Assembly (NCBI GenBank): GCA_001599815.1
Contig: BCIA01000002.1
Span: forward strand, 1,743,831-1,807,830
Length of the DNA stretch: 64,000 nt
Reading direction: 5' to 3'
DNA from: Furcasterigmium furcatum
Lineage: Eukaryota > Ascomycota > Sordariomycetes > Glomerellales > Plectosphaerellaceae
In this document: positions 44,539-55,784 of the stretch, in pieces
Position numbering within the stretch: the stretch's first letter is position 1
How the letters are laid out: the number at the start of each line of letters is the position of its first letter
The notes under the pieces: model-generated
Seen by the model: only the letters and a program-made list of their open reading frames with translations
Databases searched by the model: none
Told to the model about the DNA's origin: nothing
Made by a program: the position numbers and the translations under genes

Positions 44539-45204
44539 TTAGGACTCCGGGATTGCTCTAAGTCTCAGGTCGTCGAGGGAGCGAAGCCCGTATAGTACGT
44601 TGCCCATGTTTAGGTCTGCCAAGGGCTCCTGGTTATTCATGCTACCTAGCACGCGGAGGGGAGGGTAGTAGATGTTCGATGGCCTTGACTTACCTCTATG
44701 CACGAACCCGGCGTCATGCAGGCTCTTTAAGGCCTGAAGTAGTTGCTTAGCAGCAGTCATGCGCGTCATAACGTGTGCTTGGAGGGCATGGTCTCGAAGG
44801 CTCGGTCCTTGTAAAGGGAGAACAAGGACTCGGTACTTCACTATGGGCCCATCAAGAAGGAAGGTATTGGTATAGAGCAAGATGTGGCGAGTATCCCGCA
44901 GAGCCCGTCTGAGTTCGTCCTGAACAGAGCACTCACGCTCAGCGGCCTCTCCAGGTGTCATGATCTTCAGTGCAACACTCATCCGGTCGTGAATGTCGTA
45001 GGCCATCCAGACTGCAGAGAAGCCTCCATGGCCCAGCTTGTGTTCGATTCGATATCGGTCGGCAATGGTCTCGCCGACTTGGATGGGGTATAGCAGGCCT
45101 TCGTGGTATCGCGCGGGGTTTTCGGCCTCCTGGTCGACCTCGCATTCGTCGTCCGAGCCGACAAAGTAGCCAACATCGTCACCAAAGGTGACTGTGCCGT
45201 TCAT
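44539..45204 (-). pseudogene. Protein kinase (SRPK-like) truncated after the HRDLN motif
   Basis: Exons 45204-44694 and 44615-44539 (78 bp intron, donor GTAAGT, acceptor GGCAG) encode 195 residues; the frame is also open to a Met at 45261. The N-lobe is complete: glycine loop LGHGGFSAVW (residues 57-66), Lys80 in VALKIM, and the catalytic-loop HRDLNMGN formed across the splice junction at residues 169-176. Translation stops 20 residues later (LRLRAIPES), before any DFG, APE or C-lobe element. Fungal SRPK-like kinases are usually at least 350 residues, so this copy lacks the metal-binding Asp and substrate lobe and cannot be a normal kinase. The splice site is preserved, so the loss is terminal. 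It could be a regulatory fragment or, more simply, a pseudogene. Confidence 0.65.
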
Positions 45205-45408
45205 GTTGCTTGCTCCTAGGCAGTGTCTCAGTGTTTGTATGAGGGATGTAGAACCGATCACAGCATGAACCCGCTGGGCCGTTGTTGGTTAGGGGTCGGG
45301 GTGTTCCACTTTAGTCCGCCAACCCGCCCGGGGCCATGTTCCGTTCGGCATGGGACGAGTTCCGAATCTGATTGTGGCTATTTCAAAGCCATGCTTCTAT
45401 TGTTATCT

Positions 45409-48216
45409 TCACGGGCTGAAATCAAAACTGCTGGCCACATTCAGCGAGAACTCGGCCTTCACATCCTTGGGACTCGAGCTCGTAGCCACCAGCAACTTGT
45501 GCTCACCAGCCTCAACCCTCCACGCCTCGGCATCCTCGGCCCAGAAAGCCGCCTCGTCCCTCCTGAACCGGAGCTGCAGCTCCTGCAGCTCGCCCGGGGC
45601 CAGATGGGCCTTGCCAAAGGCCACGAGGGTCTTGGGCGGCCTGCCGCTCGCTCCCTGAGGAGGCGCCAGGTAGACCTGTACGACCTGCGATCCCTTCTTC
45701 TCGCCAGTATTCCGCACCGTCACGGTCACTGAAACCTCCGCGCCGGCGTCGTCACCGCTCAGAGAGCCCGAGATGCCACCGCCTGTCACCTCGAAGCTGG
45801 TGTAGCTGAGACCGTAGCCGAAGGGGAACAGCACCTCCTTCTCGGTGCCGTACAGCGCATCGAAGTGCCTGTATCCGACGTTCACGCCCTCGACGTACTC
45901 CACCTCGCGGCTCTCGAAGCTGTCGAGGCCGAAGTGCCCGTAGCAGCCGACGTGCTCGTATTTCCTGGGCCACGAGAACGGCAGGCGCCCGCTGGGGTTG
46001 ACCTCGCCCAGCAGGACGTCGACGATGGCGTTGCCCGTCTCCTGTCCGCCGTAGAAGGCCTGCATGACGGCGGGAACCTGCTCGAGCCACGGCAGCTCGA
46101 CCGCGGCGCCGGTTGTGACGACCACGATCGTGTTGGGGTTGGCCTTGCACACCTCCGCGACCAGCTTGTCCTGGGACCCGTTCGCGGGGAGAGCCATGGA
46201 GGCCATGTCGGCGCCCTCCGTCTCCCACTGGGCGTTGTTCCCCACGAAGCAGATGGCCACGTCCGCCTGCCCCGCCAGCGCGACCGCCTCGGAGAGCAGG
46301 TCGGCGTCCATCTCCTGCTCGGACAGGAAGCCGATATACGCCCCGATCTGCTCCTGGAAGATCACCAGCTCCGAGTTCGCGACGGGCGAGAGGATGCTCT
46401 CGATAACGACATCGTAGGTCTCGCCGGCCTTGAAGTCGTACCGCACCTTGTCGCCCTCCTCGCCGCCGATGAAGAAGGCCATGCTGTCCTTGGCAGAGCC
46501 GCTCTCGCCGAGAAGCTCGCCGTTGATGAAGAGCTTTGTGGGGCCCAGGCCGGCGAAGCTGAGGTAGTGCTTGCCCGAGAGCTCAGGGGTGTACTTTGCG
46601 GCAAAGCGGCCGGCCTTGGCGCCCGCCAGCTTCTCGTTCATGACGTTCATGAACATGCCCCTGGAGTACTCCTCGGCGTGGAAGGGCTCGTCGGACATGT
46701 CGAGGGTCTTGTAGAAGTCTCCGATGAAGCCGGCCTTGCCGTTGCGATCCAGGAGACCTCCGGCGAGATGAGGGTATGCGCGGTAGATGTGTGTGCCTGG
46801 GTTGCGTCAGTAACATGGTTCCTCTGCAGCCATGAGCCTACGGATCCAGGGGCTGAGGCTTCTTACCCTTGGAGTAAGTCAACTCAACGTCCTTGAGCCT
46901 CTCAGTCAGGGCATCGAAGGGGTTGATCGTGTAATGGCTGTTGAGAGAAGCACTGCCACCGCCATGCGCAGAGGCATGCTTAGCAAGAGGTCCCAGCACG
47001 GCAATCTTCTTTGCCGAGTTCTTCGTCAGAGGGAGGACCTGGCCTTCGTTCTTGAGCAGGACGATGCCTTCGCCACCGGCCTCTCTGATGAGACGTTCGT
47101 GCTCTGGGTTGCTGATAGCCTGCTCAGGAACCGACTCCCTCCTGTCGGTGAACTTGCCAGTCTGGCGGAGAAGCTTGAGGAGGGCCAGCACACGGGCATC
47201 GAGCTCCTTGACGTCGACGGCGCCCGACTCGACACCCTTCTGGACAGCCTCGAGGGTGCGTCGCATTGGGGGGCCTGGCATCTCCAGATCAAGACTAAGA
47301 GAAGACGCTGTCAGCAAATGCTGCATCCTCGGTTGGAGTTCTGGTAAGTGTGCCCGAGTACACGCAACTGATTCGTACGTACCCATTGTTGATGCCGGCT
47401 GCCACAGCCTCAGAGGCAGAGCCCCAGTCAGTCATCACCAGGCCCTTGAAGCCCCATTGCTCGCGCAGGATCTCCCGGATGTACTTGGACTGGTTGTCGA
47501 TGTACTTGCCGTTGAGCTTGTTGTAGCAAGTCATGATGGCCCACGGATCGGCCTTCTTGACGACAATCTCAAAGGGGCGGAGGTAGATTTCCCTACTATC
47601 TGTTACTCACGCCGTCTTGCTCGGAAAAGGTGAAGCGCGACATACCTCAGCGCCCTGTCGGAGACGGTCTCGTCGACCGTAAACCGACGGGTCTCCTGCT
47701 CGTTGGCGGCAAAGTGCTTCACCGTCGCGCCGACGCGCTCGGTCTGCAGGCCGAGGACGTACTGCGCCGCGAGCTCGCCGGCGAGGAGAGGATCCTCGGA
47801 GAAGGACTCGAAGTTTCGCCCGCCGAGAGGTGACCGGTGAGGGCACACCGTCGGGCCGAGGAGGACGTACGCGCCCTTCGTCTGGGTCTCCTGGCCCAGG
47901 GCCACGCCGATGCGATGGGCGAGCTTGTGGTTGAACGTCGCGGCCAGCGACACAGACGCCGGGAAACAGGCCGCCGTCTTGCCGTCGACGAAGTCGGCGC
48001 CGCGGGCTCCGTTGGGGCCATCGCTGACCTGAGGGGTGTCAGTACGGCATCTTGTGAGGGGTCTTCGGGTCGATTTACCTTCAGCGACGGGATTCCTAGG
48101 CGGTCAATGGCAACTGTCTCCCAGAAGTTGCGACCGCCGAGCATGGAGATCTTCTCATCGAGCGTCAGCTGTCCCAAGAGGGAGAGCAGCTCCTGGTCTG
48201 AGGGTGGTGATGCCAT
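45409..48216 (-). CDS. GH3 beta-glucosidase, intracellular, with PA14 insert
   Basis: Hydrolyses terminal beta-D-glucosyl residues, for example cellobiose to glucose. Five exons (48216-48079, 48028-47646, 47592-47383, 47294-46867, 46796-45409) give 848 residues in frame. The (alpha/beta)8 domain includes KHFAANEQE, and the nucleophile is Asp229 in VMTDWGSASEAV. The middle domain starts at about residue 300 (GIVLLKNEGQVLPL), a PA14-like insertion follows (roughly 400-550, HYLSFAGLGPTKLFINGELL), and a C-terminal fibronectin III-like domain ends the protein. There is no signal peptide (starts MASPPSDQELLSLL), so it should act inside the cell. Divergent from an MFS sugar porter, 1.17 kb apart, suggesting joint substrate uptake and hydrolysis. 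Confidence 0.94.
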
Positions 48217-49386
48217 CTTGACGATGATGCTTAGGGAAAGGATGAAGAACGATGAATACTCGTTTGCCCGTGTGAGTAGCAATTTATTGCCTGGGAGCTA
48301 CCAATACCTCCGCATCTCTGGCTGTCATCGGGCTGTCGGGGCATCGGGTCATCGTGGGCCTTGAACCAGGCTGGCCCCAGATCTGGAGTATGCTCGGAGA
48401 ATCCTTGGACTAAGCCCGGGGTTTCTATCGAGGGCTGGTCGCTGGGAATAGAGACCCGGCATATCGGAACCTGCGGGGTAAGTCTTAGGCATAGCATCTT
48501 GGAGGGCGCCAAGTACGTAAACGGACATGTGCTCGGCCCGTTGTTGCAGCCCGAAGGCTGTCTCCGCGAGGGTGTTCACATCTCAACAGCTCGGCCGGAA
48601 CTCGGAATAAGTGTTGAATGCGAAGCTTTAGTCGGCTCAGGGGATGCCCCGGCTTTGGCATTGCCGCATTGGCAAAGAGTGGATGAGATTCGGAGAGAGC
48701 CGTAATAATTACCTAGGTATTAGCACAAGTCCCCCACCCATCTGGCAGCTGGATGCGAAATCGGCTTGTCCAGACGGGAAAAATAGGGGCCACTTCACGT
48801 GGACTGTTCCTGTATATCCACGTGTGTGCAACATCCCCCATCATCCTCCATGTCCTCCACATGGAGACGGAGAAAGGCCGGAGATTCAGACAGACCAGAC
48901 CCCTGCGCGGGCTTGTCCGCCTTTGCCATTTTGAGGATGGGATCCGGCATCGCAAACCAGAAAAAGTAGTGCCGAGTCTAGCCCAATCGATAGAGCGGCA
49001 AGTTGGCCGATTCACCCCGTCTCAGCCACCCCGAGCTCGTGCACTGCAATCTTTTCCTGGGCGATGATGGGGCTCCGCGCGGGGGGCCGCGTTTTCTGAT
49101 CGACCCCGTGATGCCGTCTTCCTTGCCCTTTCTGGCGTCTTTCGGCCAAGAGATGCCATGCCGGGGACGGGGGCTAGTCAGTTTCCAAGCCACAGGAGCT
49201 CTTTTCTGAGTCAGGCGAAATGGCTCCCGGAGTCGGCTTTCAGGAAGCTTTTCCTATAAGTTGCTGATCGTCGCCCCCGGGATTCGAGGCTATTGCATCA
49301 CCTGGTGACGGAACATCTCTTGGCTGCGGCCTCTCCTCAATCCATCAACTCGGTTTCATAACATTCTGCCCTCGTTGCACTTCGCC
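48217..49386. promoter_or_regulatory. Shared promoter of beta-glucosidase and sugar porter
   Basis: 1170 bp between two divergent start codons. It contains several GC-box-like GCGGGG/CCCCGC strings (for example near 48474 and 49077) that match the loose consensus of the carbon-catabolite repressor CreA (SYGGRG). Co-regulation is inferred from layout. Confidence 0.55.
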
Positions 49387-51319
49387 ATGTCAGACCCCAA
49401 GGACGTCCAGGCCGTCCAGGCCGTCGAGGCTCAGGCCGCCGGTGATGACGGCACGCCCAAGATCTTGGCCACCTCCTCGCTTGCTGCTCGCTTCGAGGAG
49501 GAGCAGCATGCTCTCAGCAAGAAGGATGCCCTGATGCAGAACAAGTGGTCACTGCTGTGGTGTTAGTACCAACTGCCCCTACTCGGCACTGCCCGTATTC
49601 CTCCAGCTGATCCGTACCAGGCACGTACATGTTCTTCCTCTGCATCACATGGGGCTTCGATGGCATGGCCGGCGCCATCGTCATCTCCCTCAGCGAGTTC
49701 CGAAAGGACTTTGGATACCCCTATGGCGGTGACTACGTCGTCGGCGCCGACTGGCAGCTTGGCTTCTCCGCTGCTACAACATTGGGTATGGCAACCCCAA
49801 CTCCAAGAGTGTCCCTAAAACAATGCCTTCCGAGACTAACAGACCTTGATAGCTATGGTCACGGGCGCCCTGCTCGGTGGCTTGGGTATCAACCGCTGGG
49901 GCCGCCAGCCCGTCCTCCTCGTCGCCTTCATCATCTCCATCGCAGGTGTCTTCCTCCAGTTCTTCAGCTCCAACGTCCAGGAGTTCCTGGGGGGAAAGCT
50001 GCTTACCGGCCTGGTATGCCAAGTGCTCTTCACTATGCCGAGATCAGCCCCATACTGACCGCATCCCTCAGCCCCTCGGCGTCTTCACCACCGCCGCGCC
50101 CCCCTACGCCTCCGAGATGGCCCCCCTCGCCATCCGCGGTTCTGTCGCCGCCGCCATGAACTTCTCCATCGTCCTGGGCCAGCTCATCGGCTACGGCGTC
50201 ATGCGCGAGACGAGCAGCTTCACCGACGCCCGCCAGTACAAGATCCTCTTCGCCACGCAGTGGGGCTTCGCCGCCGTCGCGCTCATCTTCCTCCCCTTCT
50301 TCCCCGAGTCACCGTACTGGCTCGTCGCCCACGGACGGGCGGACAAGGCCAGGGCCAACCTGGTCAAGCTGCACGACGACAAGTACGACGTTGACGGACA
50401 CATGGCCGAGATCGAGCACTCCCTCGCCAAGCAGACCCAGGACGACGAAGCCGCGGGGTCTTTCGCCGAGTGCTTCTCCAAGCAGGCCTGGAAGAGGACG
50501 CTCGTGGCTTGCAGCATGTTCTTCATCCAGAACGCTTCTGGCGCCGTCTGGGTTATTGGTTACATGGGCTGTAAGTTGTGCTCCTGCCATGACCTGAGTG
50601 AGTTGTCGCTAATTTCGTCCGCGAAGATTACTTCCAGCTCGTCGGCATGGATGCCGCCACGACGTTCGACACGACAGTCGGCCTCTGCGGCCTCATGGTC
50701 GTGGGCAACATGGCCGGCTGGTTCCTCGTCGACTACCTTGGTCGTCGCACCGCGATGTTCTGGGGCTCCGCCATCCTGACCTGCACACTGCTCCTGATCG
50801 GCGTCCTGTCCCTGGTCGACTCTCAAGGAGCCCTCTGGTCGCAGGTCGTGTTCATGGCAATCTGGTCCTTCGGTAAGCAACCCCGTCACCTGCTCATTTT
50901 CAAGCCCCCCTGTCTAATGCCTTCGTGCAGTGTACCAGGCAACCCTAGGTGCCGTCGCATGGCCCATCGCTGCCGAGGCGCCCACCAGCAGGCTCCGTGC
51001 CCCCACGCAGGCCCTGGCGACCATGACCAACGGCTTCTCCTCCGCCATCTGGGCCATGAGTCTCCCGTACGCCCTTAACCCCGACCAGGGGAACCTGGGC
51101 GGCAAGATCGCGTTCATCTTCACGGCTGTTCTCGGGCTATCGACGATCTTCATCTTCTTCGCCGTCCCCGAGACGAAGAACAGGTCGTACATCGAGATCG
51201 ACGAGCTCTGGAAGCAGGGCATCCCGCCTCGCAAGTTCAAGGAGACGAACCTCGTGACGATCACCGATGATGATGCCGAGGGAGAGAAGTCTGGCGCCAA
51301 GGTGGAGCATCTGTCTTGA
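49387..51319 (+). CDS. MFS sugar porter (alpha-glucoside/maltose permease-like)
   Basis: Twelve-helix plasma-membrane sugar importer. Six exons (49387-49561, 49621-49785, 49853-50013, 50072-50570, 50627-50872, 50931-51319) give 544 residues. Family landmarks in order: WGFDGMAGAIVISLSEF in the first helix; GGLGINRWGRQPVLL between helices 2 and 3; PESPYWLVAHGRADKARANL after helix 6; DYLGRRTAMFWGS between 8 and 9; and PETKNRSYIEIDELW at the end. The closest family by these motifs is the maltose/alpha-glucoside permease group, which also includes fungal cellobiose and lactose transporters. Its neighbour, an intracellular beta-glucosidase, points to a beta-linked disaccharide as substrate (inference). 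Confidence 0.93.
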
Positions 51320-52122
51320 TCACCAGTAAACAGCATCCCCTTTCAGCCATGGTATTCCCCTGGACTTTTCATGTTGCTGTGGTTCATAAACACATGACCC
51401 AATAAGATCTATGAATCCCAAAGTTCCATTTCTTTCCTTGGCATACAGTGATTGTTGATCTAGCGGGGTCTTTGGGTGCTGTGTTAGTTGTCTCAATAAC
51501 ACCCGGCCAACGACAGCCTCATCGAATCAAGCGGGCTCTGGCGCATCGAACATCATAATTGAGTCCATGAACAAGCACTTGTATTCCTTGACTTGCCCAA
51601 AAGGACCTGTTCCTCTGGTGCTCGTCCAATTATAGAATCAATCCATAGATCCTCCCCACGTGCGGGTCGGGACCGAGCGAGAGCGGAACCACTCTTTCGA
51701 CCCCTGGCCCATGCCCGATCGAGCAACTCCCAGCCACGGACTCCATCCCGCAGCTCCCAGGCAACCGAATTCTTTGAAACCGGATAGGTAGACCTCGCTC
51801 GTCGTTTCACCCGATTGAGACGATTCAGTCGAGAAAGAGCAGGGAATACGAGCCGTGTTAGTGTTTCCTACCTCAGTGTCCCAGAAGCGCTACCAGGCCC
51901 GCCACCCTTGGCACAGCCCAAGTTCCGTCGTCGATCACATCGCCTTGGTCTCGGCCGCGCAAAAGGTCCAAAAGCACACCCATATCGCGCTCTTCCCTCC
52001 AGGCAGCGATTTAAACCTGCGTTGACGCCGTTGCTCTGCCAAACCGTCTATCGAATCGAGCGAATTTGAGGAATCGTCAGCATCAGAGTCGGTGTACGAC
52101 CTGCATATATAACCCGCCCAGC
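51320..52122. other. Intergenic
   Basis: 3' end of the sugar porter and promoter of the four-helix membrane protein, ending with a TATA-like box at 52106. No gene was seen. Confidence 0.4.
52106..52112 (+). promoter_or_regulatory. TATA-like box, unusually close to the ATG
   Basis: TATATAA lies only 10 bp before the ATG at 52123. If it is the real TATA box, transcription would start near or after that ATG and translation would begin at the in-frame Met at 52186. Confidence 0.4.
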
Positions 52123-52973
52123 ATGTCTTCCCACCCACCACAACCCGACACTTACAGTCACTTTTCACCAAGATCGAGCACGAGAATGAACGAGAAGACT
52201 CTCGGCTGGGCAGCACAACTCAAGACAACAATGAAGAAGGAATCCTCCCCCACCCCGGTCTTCATGGCCCCCGAGAGCGAGCCTCCCGTCTACAACACCG
52301 CGCCGATGGAGGACCCCAACGAGCGGCAGCAGCAGTACACCACCAATCCCAAGCGGATGAGCACCTGGGACGCCTGGAAGCTTGCCCTCCGCGTCATGGA
52401 CGTCGCCTTCACCGTCGTCGGCCTGATGCTCATCGGCGTCCTGGTCTGCCTAGGCGACTGGTCCTCCGGCATCGTAGTCATTCTTGTCACGTTCCCTGCG
52501 GTGAGTATCCCCAGCTATCCCTCTGATATTGCAAAATACTGATATCCTCTCCAACAGGCCGCAGTCGGTATCGCCTGGCACCTCGCCGAATTCGTCACCC
52601 TCATCGCATGCAGAGGCGAGATCGGCATTCACCCCGGCGCCCATGTCGGCATGCACCTCCTGACGTCGGGCCTGTGGATCTCGGCAACGGCCGTCTCGGC
52701 AGCCACGGGGTCTGTGTACATGTACTACCCCATCGGCTGGTCTGGGGGCCAAGATGCCGCCGATGTCCTGCCTTGGGTCATCATCGGGTTCTTCTCCATG
52801 AACATGTGAGTGCAGCATCCAGACTTGGGCATGTGAATGCTTGACTGACAGCATGTAGGCTTTGCAACTTTGTCCTCTTCGGCCTCGCGTGCAGGGAGAC
52901 GGACGTTCTCAACAAGGAGAAGAGGCGTCTCAAGGCTTCCATGGCCCGCAAGGTGTCGGACTTGGACATGTGA
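52123..52973 (+). CDS. Four-helix membrane protein (MARVEL-like)
   Basis: Three exons (52123-52500, 52558-52805, 52859-52973) give 246 residues. After a polar N-terminal tail of about 85 residues come four hydrophobic helices: around WKLALRVMDVAFTVVGLMLI, GIVVILVTFPAAAVGIAW, VGMHLLTSGLWISATAVSAA and VLPWVIIGFFSMNMLCNFVL, followed by a short basic cytosolic tail (RETDVLNKEKRRLKAS). The four-pass arrangement with short loops fits MARVEL-like fungal proteins of the plasma membrane or eisosome area. Either Met1 (52123) or Met22 (52186) may be used; see the TATA box entry. Function unknown. Confidence 0.85.
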
Positions 52974-53410
52974 GACAGGGCATTGTGGGTGGTGCAATGA
53001 CGAGAATTTGAGAAATATCGAATACGACTGGCAAGGGAAGGTTAGAACTGGCATGATGATAATGATCTCTACTATCAATGATGCCAAAGGGAAGAATCTA
53101 GAATACAATACACGCTGCATTTGATGACTTCAAGTACTTGTTGGCACAACATCCCCGTCCACTTCCACACATCGAATCACTTTGTGCGTCTTCGTCATGA
53201 AGACTGCATGTAGGCACCAATTGCAGTCCATGGTGCTTTCACGTTGGATCCTCGCAAGGAATGGTGGACGGAGGGAAGTGGGTGTATTCCTGGCTTGACC
53301 CTACAATACAGAGCAATATATTGGGGTCTGTCCCCGGTAGATCCCTGGCCCATCTCTCCTGGGAACTCGACATGAATGATCAGTCCCCACCCCCAACATC
53401 ACAGACAATT
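52974..53410. other. Convergent 3' region
   Basis: 437 bp between the four-helix protein gene and the stop of the minus-strand microprotein gene. No gene was seen. Confidence 0.4.
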
Positions 53411-53649
53411 CTACCCGAAGAAGGCCGAAGCCGCGTGACAGGTGCCGAGGCAAGTCATGTAGACAATATGGCATGCATTGTAGTCCTCGGGGCAGATACT
53501 TCAACGAGTTGGATTAGCGACCGTAGAGGACGAAGAAAATCGGTGCTGTCTTACTCGTAAGCAGACCGGCAAGCGTCGTCACATGTGCCCGCCAAGACAC
53601 CGGAGATGGAGGCCAACGCGACCAAGAGAATAACTGCTGGCTTTTGCAT
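53411..53649 (-). CDS. 60-residue secreted peptide, symmetric six-cysteine pattern
   Basis: Two small exons, 53649-53555 and 53498-53411, joined across a 56 bp intron (donor GTAAGA, branch GCTAAT, acceptor TTGAAG), encode 60 residues. Residues 1-20 (MQKPAVILLVALASISGVLA) form a clear signal peptide. The 40-residue mature part has six cysteines spaced C-X3-C-X6-C-X6-C-X6-C-X3-C, a mirror-symmetric pattern suggesting three stacked disulfides between two helices. Acidic residues dominate the first half; the end is hydrophobic (HAASAFFG). The splice restores Asp-Ile-Cys at the junction, and the pattern only appears after splicing, which supports the model. It is too short for normal gene-calling cut-offs. 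No family was recognised. Confidence 0.72.
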
Positions 53650-55118
53650 TGTATGCGAAGTTGGATTGTGGACTGTCCTGGAGGCTTGGAGCAGCTGGTG
53701 TATTGTGTTGGTCTTGGGTGACGAATAAGAAACAATCCTGCTGATGTTGATGTAGGGGGAAGACCAACTTGCGACTATCATAATTCCAAGCCCGTGAATA
53801 TGTATGAAATCAAGAATCCTTCTGAAACTCTTGTAGGTCTGCCCAGAAGATTTTCAGCTCTCATTCAAAGTCCGACGGCCACCCGTACACCCTCCCGGCC
53901 CCGGCATCTTGCGAGGTCAACTGCGAGGCTGAGCGAACCTGGCCCAAGACGCCTGCGCTAACGTATCAATGAGACCATATTCAGGCTTGTGTAACCCACC
54001 TAGTAGCCTCTCTGTCTGTGATATATGACCCAATCCGAGTCCGCGATATGTCTCGGTCCCCGGCTTGGCTAGCCGTGGCTGATGGCGCACCACCTGCGCG
54101 GCCGGTCACGCGTGGATTTGGACACCACCAGCCTACTCTAAGAAAGATATCGTTTCAAGACGCCCAAAAGACACCATTGGCACTAGATAGCCCCATTGGA
54201 GGGCGTGTAAACCACGTGGCTGGTTCGTGCCGTCGGTGCCGGTCTGGACTGGTCCACCGTGGCCGGGGCTGACTCCGAAGCATATCGGCATCACAGCCTG
54301 GCACAAACCCTTGTTTGACAGACTGGGCCATGAATCGTGCTCAAGTCTGGCTGGAGGTGGTGTGTGCTGGGAGAGTCACTCGCGATGTGAATTGATAGGA
54401 GCATTCTTCTAGGCATGGCTGAATGGTGGCACGGGGACGCGGATTCGGCCTGAAGTCCGCCTTGGTCATGGAAGGGGCTGGAATGCTCTGTAGCCTCTGG
54501 GATATTGAAATGGACAAGGGTATGAACCTCCAGCTTAGTGTTCAGCTCGGCAGACTACCCACAAGAATCATGACAGCTGAGGCACCAAGCTATCATGAAG
54601 CGGAGTTAAGCCCCCCCCGAGATACCTCGTTTTCAGTGACGAGACGACTGGCACACCTTGTGTCAACTTTGCCACCGACTCACGGAAGCTGATGCCCCGG
54701 GCGAGCGTGGGGGCTCCAGACACTCCTCCCGATCGTTATCGCTTCCACGTGGAAGAGCATTTGCTAAGAACCGTGATTTGGCGTACTCACACATGATGCG
54801 AGCGTGAGGAGCAGTGAAACATTGGACAACACTCAGCCGCACCTTAGAACTAGAAGCAATATTTGCGCGCAGATGGACCGCGAGGGCTAGGTCTTGCGAT
54901 TGCGAGGGGTCAGGACGGCGTCGATCACTATAAATTCAGGGGCTCCGGTGTCGTGGTTAACGCTAGAAGACTGATCATCCAAGACAAACACCGGAATCAC
55001 CCCAAGACTACTGTTACTACTCCTTATTGGTCTCCCCTGGCCCTTCAATCTAATCGCAGCAACGTGAGCTGAGTCCCCGTTCCACGTTTCGTGGTGGTGA
55101 TAGCTGACCCCGCCCAGC
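53650..55118. other. Intergenic, 1.5 kb
   Basis: Promoter of the secreted peptide at left. At right a GTGAGC...GCTGAC...CCCAG stretch (55062-55117) looks like a 5'UTR intron of the small glycine-rich gene. No other gene was recognised. Confidence 0.4.
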
Positions 55119-55349
55119 ATGCCTGAACCTATTTCTCTCATGATCCTCGGCGGCATCATCAAGATGGGACTCGTCAAGGGCGGAGCCGCCATGGGCGCGA
55201 AGACGGCCGTCATGCACACCGCCATCGCGACCGAGGGCGCCGTGAGCGCCGCGACCACGGTGGGCGGCGCCGCTTCTGCTGTCGGCGGCGGAGCCAGCCT
55301 CGCCTACAAGATCAAGAAGGAAGAGGAGAAACAGAAAGAGAGGAACTGA
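55119..55349 (+). CDS. Small glycine/alanine-rich membrane-active-looking protein
   Basis: 76 residues, single coding exon, with a probable 5'UTR intron ending 1 bp before the ATG. Residues 8-62 are almost all Gly, Ala, Val, Ile, Met and Thr, with repeated small-x3-small spacing (GGIIKMGLVKGGAAMGAKTA, then VGGAASAVGGGASLA), a glycine-zipper-like pattern that favours close helix packing in membranes. The last 14 residues are Lys/Glu-rich (KIKKEEEKQKERN), a cytosolic-type tail. No signal peptide. Composition and codon bias resemble real genes here, but it is short and no family was recognised. Confidence 0.55.
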   Translation: MPEPISLMILGGIIKMGLVKGGAAMGAKTAVMHTAIATEGAVSAATTVGGAASAVGGGASLAYKIKKEEEKQKERN

Positions 55350-55784
55350 TAATGAGAGCTGGAATGGGAGGCGCCACTAGCGGTGGCGATCTTTCAGGCT
55401 GGAACTAAGCTTCACGACGTGGGCATGTCGCAGGGCGGCCGGGACGGGCTCAGCCGCAAGCCTTAGTGGTAGTGGATGGTGGTTTTGGCTATTTCTTGCC
55501 CAATACACATGGCCAATCGCAATGCTTCTCGGTTATCACTCTGCATGAACCTAACATCAATTCGGGTGTCCATGTTCTAGATGCATCGCGACGGGCTGGA
55601 CCATCACGTTCAGCACAGCTGATCCTTCGAGGGTGATCAAAGTTACATCGTGGCTGCCCTATTGCTTCCTATCTCCAGCCGGTGTACTTGTACTAGACCA
55701 TCAGGGCCATCCCAATCTTGCGTTGCAATGTGAAATGCAGACTGTTCCGTCGCTGGACACACCATCTGCTGTAGCACATCAGCC
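55350..55784. other. Intergenic
   Basis: 435 bp between two plus-strand genes. No gene was seen. Confidence 0.4.

Noticed and set aside
45865..46896. Plus-strand ORF of 343 codons over the GH3 gene
   Set aside because: Antisense shadow with Val/Leu/Asp/Glu low-complexity composition.
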